From Salinicola endophyticus (GTDB lineage Bacteria > Pseudomonadota > Gammaproteobacteria > Pseudomonadales > Halomonadaceae), in the NCBI RefSeq assembly GCF_003206575.1, contig NZ_PZJO01000003.1, positions 62,001 through 126,000 on the forward strand: DNA of 64,000 nucleotides. Reading direction: 5' to 3'. The translations under genes and the position numbers were made by a program. Under the pieces are notes generated by a model, which did not search any database, was not told where the DNA came from, and worked only from the letters and a program-made list of their open reading frames with translations. The first letter of the stretch is position 1. Each line of letters begins with the position of its first letter. Of the stretch, positions 1 through 9,993 are shown in pieces.

Positions 1-595
1 CCTCGATATCGCCCAGGACGCCCTGCTTTTCCCACTCATGGCAGGCGAGATACATCGCCTTCTGCGGTGCCCCGGCACACTTGATCGGCATCGGCGGCTG
101 GGTGAACAGCGCCTTGCCGCCGCGCATGCCCTGCACCAGCGACCAGGTATAGGGCGCCAGATCGAAGCGGTAGTTGGAAGTGACGCCATGGCTGCCCAGG
201 CTCTCCTCCAGCCCCTCGATCGCCTGCCAGTCGAGTTCCAGACCCGGCGCCACCACCAGCGCCCGGTAGCCGAGCGTCGAACCGTCACCCAGTACCACCT
301 GGCGGGACTCCGGCAACAGGCGTTCGGCGCTGGTCTGGTGCCAGGTGACGAAGCCCGGCATCACCGAGCGCATCGAACGGCGCGTCTGCTCCGGGGTGAA
401 GACGCCACCGCCGACCAGCGTCCAGCCGGGCTGATAGAAGTGATCCTGCGCCGGCTCGACGATGGCGATATCGAGATCGGACTGGCGCCGATGCAGGCTC
501 GCCGCGGCGGCGATGCCGCCGGCACCGCCGCCGACGATCACCACATCATGGTGCCGGGTGGTGGATGCCGTCGAGGCGTCTGGGGTCTCACTCAT
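1..595 (-). CDS. sqr: Sulfide:quinone oxidoreductase (partial, C-terminus outside the window)
   Basis: Membrane-associated flavoprotein that oxidises sulfide and passes electrons to quinone. Reading from the ATG at 595, the first 198 codons are present and the gene runs off the left edge. An N-terminal FAD dinucleotide fold is visible (VVIVGGGAGGIAAA, near residues 19-32). The stretch PMPIKCAGAPQKAMYLACHE carries the cysteine of the SQR family and resembles the mitochondrial-type (SQOR) group. It lies about 70 bp downstream of the persulfide dioxygenase gene on the same strand, which supports a sulfide oxidation operon. Family assignment is strong; the missing C-terminus holds the second active-site cysteine and the membrane contact. 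Confidence 0.88.
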   Translation of the reverse strand, partial: MSETPDASTASTTRHHDVVIVGGGAGGIAAAASLHRRQSDLDIAIVEPAQDHFYQPGWTLVGGGVFTPEQTRRSMRSVMPGFVTWHQTSAERLLPESRQVVLGDGSTLGYRALVVAPGLELDWQAIEGLEESLGSHGVTSNYRFDLAPYTWSLVQGMRGGKALFTQPPMPIKCAGAPQKAMYLACHEWEKQGVLGDIE

Positions 596-662
596 GAGGC
601 TGTCTCTCCTGCGGCCTGTGCTTGTGTCATATCGATGGGGCGGCGTATCGAGCGGGCCCACC

Positions 663-1577
663 TCACTCCCAGGCCGCGCCCTCCAGCGCATCCAGCGGGA
701 TCTTGAGGTAGCGCTTGCCGTTCTCTTCCGGTTCCGGCAGACGGCCGCCGCGCACATTCACCTGCAGCGCATGCAGGATCAGCTTGGGCATCGGCAGCTC
801 GTGATCGCGCTGCTGGCGCAGTGCGACGTACTCCGCCTCGCTGCTCTCGCCCAGGCGATGCTTGTTGTGCTGGCGCTGCTCGCGCACCGTGCTCTCCCAC
901 TGCGGCTCGCGGCCGTCGGGCATGTAGTCGTGGCCGGTGAACAGGCGGGTGTCATCGGGCAGCGCCAGAATCGCCTGAATCGAATGCCATAGCTGGTGGG
1001 CGCTGCCCCCGGGGAAGTCGGCCCGGGCGGTGCCGAAGTCGGGCTGGAACAGGGTGTCGTGGACGAAGGCGGCGTCACCGATCACATAGGTGACCGAGGC
1101 CAGGGTATGCCCCGGCGAGTGCATCACCCGCACCGGCAGTTCACCCAGGGTGAAGGTCTCGCCATCGCTGAACAGGCGGTCCCACTGGCTGCCGTCGGTG
1201 GGCAGTGCCGGCCAGTTGTAGATGCGCTTCCACAGCGCCTGGACCTCGACCACCTGGGCGCCGATCGCCGTCGGCGCGCCGGTCTTGTCGTGCAGATAGC
1301 GCGCGGCGGAGAAGTGATCGGCGTGGGGGTGGGTATCCAGAATCCACGCCACCTCGAGCCCTTCCCGGGCGATATAGGCGAGCAGCTCATCGGCGTGGTG
1401 GGTCGCGGTCGCCCCGGATTTTTCATCGTAGTCGAGCACCGGATCGATGATCGCGCAGCGGCGCGTGGCCGGGTCACTGACGACGTACTGGACGCTGAAG
1501 GTGCGCGGGTCGAAGAAACCGGCGACATCGGGCCGGCCGTGTTCCCGATCACCACGGGAGATAGCGAAGGTGTGCAT
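663..1577 (-). CDS. blh: MBL-fold persulfide dioxygenase (Blh/ETHE1-like)
   Basis: A 304-residue metallo-beta-lactamase-fold enzyme with the metal motif T-H-P-H-A-D-H at residues 82-88 and later metal-ligand segments SPGHT and FTGHDY. Proteins of this type (Blh, the bacterial ETHE1 relatives) use a mononuclear iron to oxidise glutathione persulfide to sulfite. The neighbouring SQR gene produces persulfide, so the two form the usual SQR-PDO detoxification pair. The ATG at 1577 follows a good purine-rich site (AAGGAGC on the coding strand). An AT-rich dyad about 30-75 bp upstream is a candidate repressor site. No regulator gene of the BigR/SqrR type is inside the window. Confidence 0.85.
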   Translation of the reverse strand: MHTFAISRGDREHGRPDVAGFFDPRTFSVQYVVSDPATRRCAIIDPVLDYDEKSGATATHHADELLAYIAREGLEVAWILDTHPHADHFSAARYLHDKTGAPTAIGAQVVEVQALWKRIYNWPALPTDGSQWDRLFSDGETFTLGELPVRVMHSPGHTLASVTYVIGDAAFVHDTLFQPDFGTARADFPGGSAHQLWHSIQAILALPDDTRLFTGHDYMPDGREPQWESTVREQRQHNKHRLGESSEAEYVALRQQRDHELPMPKLILHALQVNVRGGRLPEPEENGKRYLKIPLDALEGAAWE

Positions 1578-1607
1578 GACGGCTCCTTGGTGGGCGACTT
1601 CCTCAGC

Positions 1608-1652
1608 ATAACGCCATTTAAGTTCTAACGTTATACCTTTTTGAAATATAAC
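1608..1652. promoter_or_regulatory. AT-rich double dyad upstream of blh-sqr, candidate operator
   Basis: Two overlapping inverted repeats are seen: ATAACG (1608-1613) with CGTTAT (1629-1634), and GTTATA (1630-1635) with TATAAC (1647-1652). They sit just upstream of the persulfide dioxygenase start. BigR/SqrR-type ArsR repressors are known to bind AT-rich palindromes in front of such operons; binding here is inferred from position only. Confidence 0.45.
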
Positions 1653-1899
1653 TTATGCCGTTTTTCCTGCATGGAGACAGGCTTTCCGGTGCCTTGCTGG
1701 CCGCCTTGACCTACGACCGGGCCACTGGCGCGCAGCGGAACCGGACGGGCGAGTGGCACTGCGGGCCTTGGCGCTGTGCAAGCGCGCGAGCGCGGGTTTT
1801 CGCTTGCCAAAGTGGCCTTCTAGCCAGTCAGAGAGGCCCGATGAAAACAGAAGGTATGGGAATCAATGGGCTATGATGGGCCGAATTGGGCGGCCTCTC

Positions 1900-2042
1900 A
1901 GAGGGTGTTTACAAAGTCGGCGAGCGAAGGCAAGACAAGGCAAAATCGGTCGAAAAAGCGGAGTTTACGCGGGGTAAATGAGCATTTTGAGGCCGATTTT
2001 AACGCCGTATTGCCGAGCGCAGGCATTTTGTAAACACCCTCT
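1900..2042. repeat. MITE-like palindromic repeat, copy 1 (short form)
   Basis: A 143-bp imperfect palindrome with perfect 16-bp terminal inverted repeats, AGAGGGTGTTTACAAA at 1900-1915 and its complement at 2027-2042. The two halves pair along most of their length (for example AAAATCGG with CCGATTTT). It has no coding capacity. The interior matches the repeats at 11556-11784 and 53857-54050 but lacks the extra internal segment those carry. It looks like a non-autonomous mobile repeat; no matching transposase is in the window. Confidence 0.75.
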
Positions 2043-2073
2043 CAGGGGTGTCGTACAGACGGGTTATCCCGTG

Positions 2074-2110
2074 GTCGACGCTGTTGTCGACGCTGTTGTC
2101 GACGATATGG
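2074..2110. repeat. 12-bp tandem repeat
   Basis: GTCGACGCTGTT occurs at 2074-2085 and 2086-2097 and is followed by a third partial copy from 2098. It lies in non-coding sequence beside the palindromic repeat; no function is apparent. Confidence 0.6.
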
Positions 2111-2345
2111 CCGGGTGGATTTTGTTCTTTTCGGTTGTGCTGCCATTGGTGGCGCCGCCGATGCTGAGACGGCCTTGTTGAGGCGGCACGACGACAGCTA
2201 TCGATCGATATCACATCAGATAGCTATCCCGTAGCTGTCGGCCGATATCCCCCGGTGGTCTCTGTTTGAGAAGTCTGCCCTGCTGAGCCCGGCGGCGCAT
2301 GAGAGGCGCTGCCTGAAGTGTTGTTTCCGTTAGCGGTGGTGAACA

Positions 2346-2801
2346 ATGGAAGTGCGTTACTGCTCCAGATTGATGCTCGTGAACGAACAGAGTGCCTTGT
2401 TGCTGTTTCAATACCAGGATGAACATACGTCGTCTGCTTTTTGGGCCACGGCAGGCGGAGAACTGAAACCGGGTGAGTCCTATCTTCAGGCGGCCAGCCG
2501 GGAACTGTACGAAGAGACGGGGCTGCGCGAGGAGATCGGGCCGCTGGTGATGGAGCGCGAAGCCGTGTTCGCCGTTGCCCGCTCGCAGCCGGCGTTGTGG
2601 CGGGAACGTTATTACCTGGTGCGCTGCCCCAAGACGTCCCAGGTTTTCGCGGCGGATTGGACCGATGAGGAAAAGGCCACCATCCAGCGATGGAAGTGGT
2701 GGTCGCGGGAGGCGATGCGCGCCGAGGGACGCCAAGCCTTCAAGCCCGAGAACCTGATCGACCTGCTGGCCGATATCATTGAGGGCAAGCCGGTAAAGTG
2801 A
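2346..2801 (+). CDS. NUDIX hydrolase
   Basis: A 151-residue protein with a complete Nudix box at residues 38-60 (G38, E44, R52-E53, E56-E57, G59), matching the pattern G-x5-E-x7-R-E-U-x-E-E-x-G-U that binds the metal and the diphosphate. Substrates of this family are nucleoside diphosphate derivatives, and the specificity cannot be read from sequence. The ATG at 2346 gives the usual beta-strand entry (VRYCSRLMLVNEQSALLLFQ). It stands alone between a repeat region and the aspartase gene. A 218-residue antisense frame covers it but lacks any family signature. Confidence 0.85.
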   Translation: MEVRYCSRLMLVNEQSALLLFQYQDEHTSSAFWATAGGELKPGESYLQAASRELYEETGLREEIGPLVMEREAVFAVARSQPALWRERYYLVRCPKTSQVFAADWTDEEKATIQRWKWWSREAMRAEGRQAFKPENLIDLLADIIEGKPVK

Positions 2802-2996
2802 AGATCTCATCAAAGCACGACAATGGAGAGTCGGGCCCGGCCTGGCTCTTGAAGCACGGCCTGGCAAAACCGTCTGACTCGATACAACCGATTCCGGCTA
2901 TCCACGTGGTTCAGCGGCGAGTATCCATTGCCCTGCATTGATAATGAGGGGCGACGGTGATTGTCTTTTTTCCTCGACGACGCTGTCGCATTGAAG

Positions 2997-3028
2997 GAAG
3001 CCGCGGCGGTCATGACCGTCGCGGCTTC
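2997..3028 (-). terminator. Perfect-type stem downstream of aspA
   Basis: GAAGCCGCGGCGGTCA is followed directly by TGACCGTCGCGGCTTC, a 32-bp near-perfect inverted repeat about 25 bp after the aspA stop codon. On the minus strand it is followed by TTCCTTC rather than a clean T-run, so it is a probable but not classical intrinsic terminator. Confidence 0.5.
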
Positions 3029-3053
3029 TCTGTCTGCCCCTCTTGGGCGTTAC

Positions 3054-4505
<1,452 letters not shown>

Positions 4506-4782
4506 GGTGGGTATCGTCTTCAGTCAGGGGGTTCGAACGGCCTGGGCGCCGGGGTGCCGGCGCCGCTGGGCGTAAGGTAACGCCGCTCCGGCTCGCCTGC
4601 CCAATGCCGTTGCGTGGTGGTGCATGCCCGCCCGGCATGGGGAGAGCACCGCTGATGAGGAGACCGGTAACGACCCGGCAGCGCGGAAACGCATATGTTG
4701 CCGATCTGTGCTAACGCTGACTCCAGAGGGTGCGCAATATGAGTCCGTGCATATCAAGAATAATATTGCGACGGAGTCAGCA

Positions 4783-5916
4783 ATGAACGATACGAAGATC
4801 GATTTTATCTACCTGTCCGAGCAGGACATGATCCGCGCCGGCGTCACCGATATGGCCGCCTGCGTCGATACCATGGAAGAGGTCTTTCATCTTCTCCATA
4901 CCGGTGACTACCGTATGGCCGGCCCCAACAATGACTCGCACGGCGCGATGATCATGTTCCCGGAGGAGTCGCCCTTCCCCACCATGCCCAAACCGACCGC
5001 GGACCGCCGCATGATGGCGATGCCGGCCTATCTGGGCGGCAGCTTCTGCACCTCGGGCGTGAAGTGGTACGGCTCCAACATCGCCAACCGCGACAAGGGC
5101 CTGCCCCGCTCCATTCTGATGTTCACGCTGACCGACCCGGACACCGCCGCGCCCCTGGCGTACATGTCGGCCAACCTGCTGTCGGCCTACCGTACCGGCG
5201 CGGTGCCGGGTGTCGGCGCGCGTCATCTGGCACGCAAGGATTCCCGTGTCGTCGGCCTTCTGGGCCCGGGCGTGATGGGCCGCACCAGCGTCGCCGCGTT
5301 CATGGCGACCTGCCCTGACATCGACACCGTCAAGGTCAAGGGTCGCAGCGAGAAGAGCGTCAACGAGTTCATCGACTGGGCCAAGACGCACTATCCGCAG
5401 TTGACCGTCGAGGTGGTCGATACGGCGGAAGCGGTGGTGCGCGACTCCGACATCGTGACCTACTGCGCCTCCGGGGAAGTCGGCGACCCCGACCAGTACC
5501 CCCTGGTCAAGCGCGAGTGGGTCAAGCCCGGTGCGTTTCTGGCGATGCCGGCACCGACCAACTTCGATGAAGACCTGGAGGCGCCCGAGATCCGCAAGGT
5601 GCTCGACAACACCGGCCTTTACGAGGCCTGGTACGAGGAAGTGCCCAAGCCCGCGCACCACACCATTCCGCTGATCGGCGTGAAATTCATGGACATGCTG
5701 CACGCCGGCACCCTCGATGCCAGCGCGCTGGAAGACCTGGGTGCGATCGTCTCCGGCGATAGCCCGGGGCGCAGGAACGACGACGAGATCATCATGATGT
5801 CGGTCGGCGGCATGCCGGTCGAGGATGTCGCCTGGGCGACGGTGATCTACCGCAAGGCCGTGGAACAGGGCATCGGCGTCAGGCTGAATCTGTGGGATGA
5901 ACCTGCCCTGAAATGA
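4783..5916 (+). CDS. Ornithine cyclodeaminase/mu-crystallin-family protein, probable tyramine oxidase subunit B
   Basis: A 377-residue NAD(P)-binding protein of the ornithine cyclodeaminase/mu-crystallin family, with the Rossmann motif in VVGLLGPGVMGRTSVAAF. The ATG at 4783 was chosen over the longer upstream frame because the family homology begins at residues IDFIYLSEQDM and a GGAG motif precedes it. It is the first gene of a three-gene unit with a Rid protein and an FAD-dependent oxidoreductase, a set that databases label as a tyramine oxidase system. Next to FeaR and a FeaB-like dehydrogenase this context favours aromatic monoamines. Its exact chemical role in the oxidase is not known to me. 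Confidence 0.75.
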   Translation: MNDTKIDFIYLSEQDMIRAGVTDMAACVDTMEEVFHLLHTGDYRMAGPNNDSHGAMIMFPEESPFPTMPKPTADRRMMAMPAYLGGSFCTSGVKWYGSNIANRDKGLPRSILMFTLTDPDTAAPLAYMSANLLSAYRTGAVPGVGARHLARKDSRVVGLLGPGVMGRTSVAAFMATCPDIDTVKVKGRSEKSVNEFIDWAKTHYPQLTVEVVDTAEAVVRDSDIVTYCASGEVGDPDQYPLVKREWVKPGAFLAMPAPTNFDEDLEAPEIRKVLDNTGLYEAWYEEVPKPAHHTIPLIGVKFMDMLHAGTLDASALEDLGAIVSGDSPGRRNDDEIIMMSVGGMPVEDVAWATVIYRKAVEQGIGVRLNLWDEPALK

Positions 5917-5998
5917 GCCGACACGGCCCCCGTTTGCGGGCATCGGCAGTATGGCCGGTGTCCGCCTTTTTCGTCGATTGCAACATGAGCGCCCTACC

Positions 5999-6424
5999 AT
6001 GACCCACATCACCAAGGTCAAGACCGGTTCCCCCTTCGAAGAGCACGCCAGTTACTCCCGCGTGGTAGCCGTCGACAACTGGATCCTCGTCTCCAACACC
6101 GCCGGACGCCATCCGACCACCAAGCAGATTCCCGACGACGTCGGTGAGCAGTTGAAGCAGGTGTTCGCCAATATCGAGCGCGGCCTAGCCGCGGTCGACA
6201 GCAGCCTTGCCGACATCGTATCCGCGAAAATCTTCATCCAGGACCCGGCCGACACCAACACCGTCATGGGTCTGTTCGGCGAGATCATGCACGGCATCGA
6301 CCCCGTCATCACCGTGACCTGCCCGCCGCTGGGTGCCGAGGTCTACAAGGTCGAGCTGGAAGTGACCGCCTATCGCGGCGCCGGCAGCGCCGAGATCCAC
6401 CGGATCGACACCTCCGCACAGTGA
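5999..6424 (+). CDS. Rid-family (YjgF/YER057c/UK114) protein
   Basis: A 141-residue Rid-fold protein (VSNTAGRHPTTKQIPDDVGE, then the C-terminal strand region VYKVELEVTAY). Canonical RidA hydrolyses reactive enamines and imines, so a role in clearing the imine made by the neighbouring amine oxidase is plausible. In the segment aligned with the catalytic arginine of RidA the sequence reads PVITVTCPP, with no arginine, so this is a divergent Rid subfamily. The ATG at 5999 is preceded by only a weak ribosome site. It lies 82 bp after the cyclodeaminase-like gene, in the same direction. Confidence 0.8.
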   Translation: MTHITKVKTGSPFEEHASYSRVVAVDNWILVSNTAGRHPTTKQIPDDVGEQLKQVFANIERGLAAVDSSLADIVSAKIFIQDPADTNTVMGLFGEIMHGIDPVITVTCPPLGAEVYKVELEVTAYRGAGSAEIHRIDTSAQ

Positions 6425-6515
6425 GAGCTCGTCCGCGCCCCATCCGGGCGCCCGACAGGTGGCTGGCAGTGACCGGCCGCCTCCGGTTCGCCGACTCATC
6501 GACCAGGACACTTTC

Positions 6516-7811
6516 ATGGCTCCAACCATTGCACCCGTCGATACCTCCAAGGATTTTCCCGACGCCACCACCGTGGTCATCATCGGTGGCGGCATTATCG
6601 GTCTGACCGCCGCGCTGACGCTCGCCGAGCGCGGTGTGCCGGTCGTCGTGCTGGAAAAGGGCCGGCTGGCCGGCGAGCAGTCCTCGCGTAACCTGGGCTG
6701 GGTTCGCAAGACCAATCGTCATCTCGAGGATGTGCCGCTGGCACTCGCCGCTGACACGCTGTGGGCGACCATGGCCGAGCGGACCGGCAGTGACGTCGGC
6801 TATCGCCAGTCGGGGATCATGTTTCTATCGCGCACCCCCGCTCAGCTGGCCGTGCACGAGGCCTGGCTCGACTCGGTATCCGAGCTGTCGCTGGACTCCA
6901 GGCTGCTGAGCCCCCGCGAGATCGACGCGCAGGTGCCGGGCGGTCGTGGCGACTGGGCCGGTGCTATCTTCACGCCGTCCGACGGCCGCGCCGAGCCGAC
7001 ACTTGCCTCCAGCGCCATCGCCCGCGCGGCCATCGCCCGTGGCGCGGTGATCGTCGAACACTGCGCGGTGCGCAACATCACCCGCGCTGGCGGCCGGGTC
7101 AGCGGAGTCGTGACCGAGCGCGGCGAGATCCGCTGCGATCAGGTGCTGCTGGCCGGCGGCATGGGGTCCCGCCGCTTTCTGGGCAATATCGGCATCTCCC
7201 TGCCGACACTCCCGCTGGTCCTGTCGGTGTTTCGTACCGGCGCCATGGAAGGCCCCACCGATGTGGCCGTCGGCGGGCCGGATTTCTCGTTCAGAAAGCA
7301 CAAGGATGGTGGTTTCATCGTGACCCAGCGTGGCGCACTGGATGCCCCCCTGACGCTGGATCACCTGCTGGTCGGCGCCAAGTACTTGAGCGCCTTGCGC
7401 GCGCAGCGCGGGATGCTGCGGATCTCGCTGGGCAAGCCTTTCTGGCGGGATCTCACACTACCCAGGCGCTGGAAGCAGGGGCGATCGCCGTTCGAGCGCG
7501 AGCACACGCGCACCATCGACCCAGCGATCAACGAGGGGCTCAACCAGGAGGCGTACCGCAATCTGGCGGCGGCCTGGCCGGTGTTCGAGAACATGAACGT
7601 AGTGGAATCATGGGCGGGCATGATCGACATCACTCCGGACTCGAACCCGGTCATCGATGCGGTGCCGGGCGTGCCGGGACTGACACTGGCCACCGGCTTC
7701 TCCGGCCATGGTTTCGGTACCTCACCGGCAGCGGGGCAGCTAGCGGCCGATCTTGTCATGAACTCGGCGCCGCTCATCGATCCAAAGCCCTACCGATTCG
7801 GCCGATTCTAG
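6516..7811 (+). CDS. FAD-dependent amine/amino-acid oxidoreductase (DAO family)
   Basis: A 431-residue flavoprotein of the DadA/glycine-oxidase-like (DAO) fold. The FAD-binding GxGxxG is at residues 24-29, and the family C-terminus SWAGMIDITPDSNPVIDAVPG followed by GFSGHGFGTSPAAGQ is clear. It would oxidise an amine or amino acid to the imine and pass electrons to oxygen or the respiratory chain. The ATG at 6516 follows CCAGGACA at a sensible distance. As third gene of the cyclodeaminase-like/Rid unit it is the likely catalytic oxidase for tyramine or phenylethylamine. Substrate is inferred from context. Confidence 0.82.
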   Translation: MAPTIAPVDTSKDFPDATTVVIIGGGIIGLTAALTLAERGVPVVVLEKGRLAGEQSSRNLGWVRKTNRHLEDVPLALAADTLWATMAERTGSDVGYRQSGIMFLSRTPAQLAVHEAWLDSVSELSLDSRLLSPREIDAQVPGGRGDWAGAIFTPSDGRAEPTLASSAIARAAIARGAVIVEHCAVRNITRAGGRVSGVVTERGEIRCDQVLLAGGMGSRRFLGNIGISLPTLPLVLSVFRTGAMEGPTDVAVGGPDFSFRKHKDGGFIVTQRGALDAPLTLDHLLVGAKYLSALRAQRGMLRISLGKPFWRDLTLPRRWKQGRSPFEREHTRTIDPAINEGLNQEAYRNLAAAWPVFENMNVVESWAGMIDITPDSNPVIDAVPGVPGLTLATGFSGHGFGTSPAAGQLAADLVMNSAPLIDPKPYRFGRF

Positions 7812-7834
7812 GCGCTGTACGACAACGGACGCCG

Positions 7835-8752
7835 TCAACTTGGCGACTCGAGCAATCGGGCCCGCGTCGCAGAGGGTGACTCCTGGAACAGGCGCCGATA
7901 TTCGCGGCAAAAATAGCTCTGGTGGAAAAAGCCCTGCGCGGCAGCAGCATCCGCCAGGTACTGGGCCGGATCCTGAAGCAGGCTGCGTCGCACGGCATTG
8001 AGCCGTAGCGCGCGCAGATAGGCCACCGGCGACTGCCCCACCTCGGCCTGAAAGCTGTATTGGAGTGTGCGTCGTGAGATCTTCAACTGGTCGCAGAGTG
8101 CCATCAGCGAAGGCGGGTCCTCCGGACGACTCTGGATCAGCGCCTGGCAGCGTTCGACGATATAGCGCCGGGTCCGATAGTTGTTGGCATCCGGCTCGAT
8201 GGTGGGCACATCGCTGCCGAGCAGCATGTCGATGCTCTCTTCGAGCTGACGGATCAGCGACTGCTGCAGCGCCGGCGGTATCGGTTCATGGGCGGGGCGC
8301 TGGCTCAGGTAGTCGGTCATCCACTGCCACTGCCCGCGGACCTGGTGCAACAGCCCCGGGGATACCTCGAGTCGTCGCAGTCGATACTCATCGCGCCCCA
8401 ACCATTCGTGACGGCTGCGGTCAATGGAGACCACCAGCAGATCGTAATTCGAGGGCACCACGCTCCAGAACTGATCACAGCGGGGCAATAGCGTCACGGT
8501 ATCGATACCGAACAGACTCGCACTGGGCCAGCGAATCGGCGTCACCAGATGCCACTGGGACTCGGGGAAATGCATGCGCTGGAACAGGCTCAGATTGGCA
8601 CTTTCACGAAACAGGCGAACCGAATGGCTGGCGACATCGACGATCTCACCGGAAAAATGGCCCGCCTCGATCTGGCTGATCTCCTGCTGCCAGCCATCCA
8701 GGCGCAGGGCTTGCTCGGCAGCATCACGACAGTGGTGCAGGGTGATGTTCAC
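7835..8752 (-). CDS. AraC-family transcriptional regulator
   Basis: A 305-residue regulator with a C-terminal AraC/XylS DNA-binding domain (LCDQLKISRRTLQYSFQAEVGQSPVAYLRALRLNAVRR, then the second helix pair with FFHQSYFCREYRRLF). The N-terminal 200 residues are an effector domain shared with the AraC proteins at 26592 and 32040. GTG at 8752 is chosen because AAGGAG lies seven bases upstream. It converges on the amine-oxidase operon and diverges from FeaR, so it probably controls one of these units or the aldehyde dehydrogenase. Confidence 0.85.
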   Translation of the reverse strand: MNITLHHCRDAAEQALRLDGWQQEISQIEAGHFSGEIVDVASHSVRLFRESANLSLFQRMHFPESQWHLVTPIRWPSASLFGIDTVTLLPRCDQFWSVVPSNYDLLVVSIDRSRHEWLGRDEYRLRRLEVSPGLLHQVRGQWQWMTDYLSQRPAHEPIPPALQQSLIRQLEESIDMLLGSDVPTIEPDANNYRTRRYIVERCQALIQSRPEDPPSLMALCDQLKISRRTLQYSFQAEVGQSPVAYLRALRLNAVRRSLLQDPAQYLADAAAAQGFFHQSYFCREYRRLFQESPSATRARLLESPS

Positions 8753-8915
8753 GAATGACTCCTTCGAGCGCAGCGCTCGAGGCCATGGCATCTCGTTGTC
8801 GCCCGCCAGCCACGGCGACCAGCCCGTGCTGGCTCGACCCGTAGGTGGCGATGACAAGGCATCTTTTTATTCAGAACCCAAAAATAATTAGTGTGTTAGT
8901 GAAAAAGGTGACTCC

Positions 8916-9854
8916 ATGCTCTCCACGAATGCAACCTCTCAATCGTTCGACGTCTGGCTCGATGCCATTCGTCAGATTTGTGGCAATTTCGATGCCAAGC
9001 CAAGAGAGCACCTGAACTTTCAAGGCAGTATCTCGGCACGCACCAATGGCGGCATCGATATCGCCCATATCGTCACCAACGCCGCAAAGATCACCAGCAG
9101 CCAGGCTCAGCGTTGCCACGAGGACCGTCACTGCTTTCTGGTCGTGCAGAAGCTGGGACACGCCACCCTGGAGCAGAACGACACCCAGATCACGCTGCGC
9201 CCGGGCGACATGGTACTGATGGACTCCCCCAGGGCCTTCGAGATCACGCCCCACGGCCTGGTCGAACAAAACTCGCTGCATCTCTCGCGCAGTGACATCG
9301 CCCGGCACTTCGGCGACACCGCGATCCCCTTCATGAAGATCACCGCAGACTGCGCCAGCAGCCAGGTTCTGCAGCTCATCGTCAATCGCATCGTGAGCGA
9401 GCCGTTGGCCGCGACCGACGAACGCGACCAGGGGGTCCTGGCGTCCCTGGCGGCCCTGCTGCCGGCGATCCACCAGCACCAGGCCCTCACGCCCTCGTTT
9501 CTGGCGCAGGCCGATGGCACGCTCTTCACCTGTGTTCAGCAATTCATCGATCAACATCTGCACGAAGAGGACATCGGCCCGCAGCGGCTGGCCCACGTCT
9601 TTCATATATCGGAGCGCCAGCTCTACCGCCTGTTCGAGCAGCACGATGAAACGGTGTGTCGCTATGTGCAGCGCCGCCGACTGGCCCGCTGCGCCGAGGC
9701 GCTGGCCAGCCCGGTCCTGACCAAGCGCTCGATCACTCAGATCGCGTATCAATGGGGATTCACCGACTCGGCGCACTTCAGCCGCGCCTTCAAGCGCGAG
9801 TTCGCGAGCTCGCCTCGGGAATACCGTCGTGCGCGACTCGCGCAGGTGGCCTGA
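8916..9854 (+). CDS. feaR: FeaR-like AraC regulator of aromatic-amine catabolism
   Basis: A 312-residue AraC-family activator whose N-terminal half (QSFDVWLDAIRQICGNFDA, and the RPGDMVLMDSPRAFEI segment) resembles FeaR, the E. coli activator of phenylethylamine and tyramine oxidation. The C-terminal HTH domain (IGPQRLAHVFHISERQLYRLF and ITQIAYQWGFTDSAHFSRAFKR) is intact. It lies between the amine oxidase genes and a FeaB-like dehydrogenase, which is the expected setting. The ATG at 8916 follows AAAAAGGTGACTCC. Confidence 0.82.
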   Translation: MLSTNATSQSFDVWLDAIRQICGNFDAKPREHLNFQGSISARTNGGIDIAHIVTNAAKITSSQAQRCHEDRHCFLVVQKLGHATLEQNDTQITLRPGDMVLMDSPRAFEITPHGLVEQNSLHLSRSDIARHFGDTAIPFMKITADCASSQVLQLIVNRIVSEPLAATDERDQGVLASLAALLPAIHQHQALTPSFLAQADGTLFTCVQQFIDQHLHEEDIGPQRLAHVFHISERQLYRLFEQHDETVCRYVQRRRLARCAEALASPVLTKRSITQIAYQWGFTDSAHFSRAFKREFASSPREYRRARLAQVA

Positions 9855-9993
9855 GAATCACAGCCGGGCGGTCGTGCAGCAAAACGGTGCGTGAGTATGG
9901 GTCGGCGTGCCGAAAGCGTGCATGAGTGTGGGCGGTAGTACTGACACGTTGGCGCGGGCCGGCCCCCGAGACCCCAGGAGGCCGGCTCCTCGC

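Larger units (their letters stand above)
1578..2345. other. Intergenic region between blh and the NUDIX gene
   Basis: No convincing gene was found in these roughly 770 bases. The small open frames have no family resemblance and run through repeats. The region holds the operator-like dyads next to blh, the palindromic repeat at 1900-2042 and a short 12-bp tandem repeat at 2074-2110. Confidence 0.6.

Noticed and set aside
2211-2867. 218-codon minus-strand frame over the NUDIX gene
   Set aside because: The plus-strand product has a perfect Nudix box; the antisense frame has no family features.
9890-9993. Near-repeat GTGCGTGAGTATGGG / GTGCATGAGTGTGGG and GC-rich inverted segments between feaR and feaB
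   Set aside because: Only two imperfect copies and no clean stem with a T-run; too weak to call an operator or terminator.
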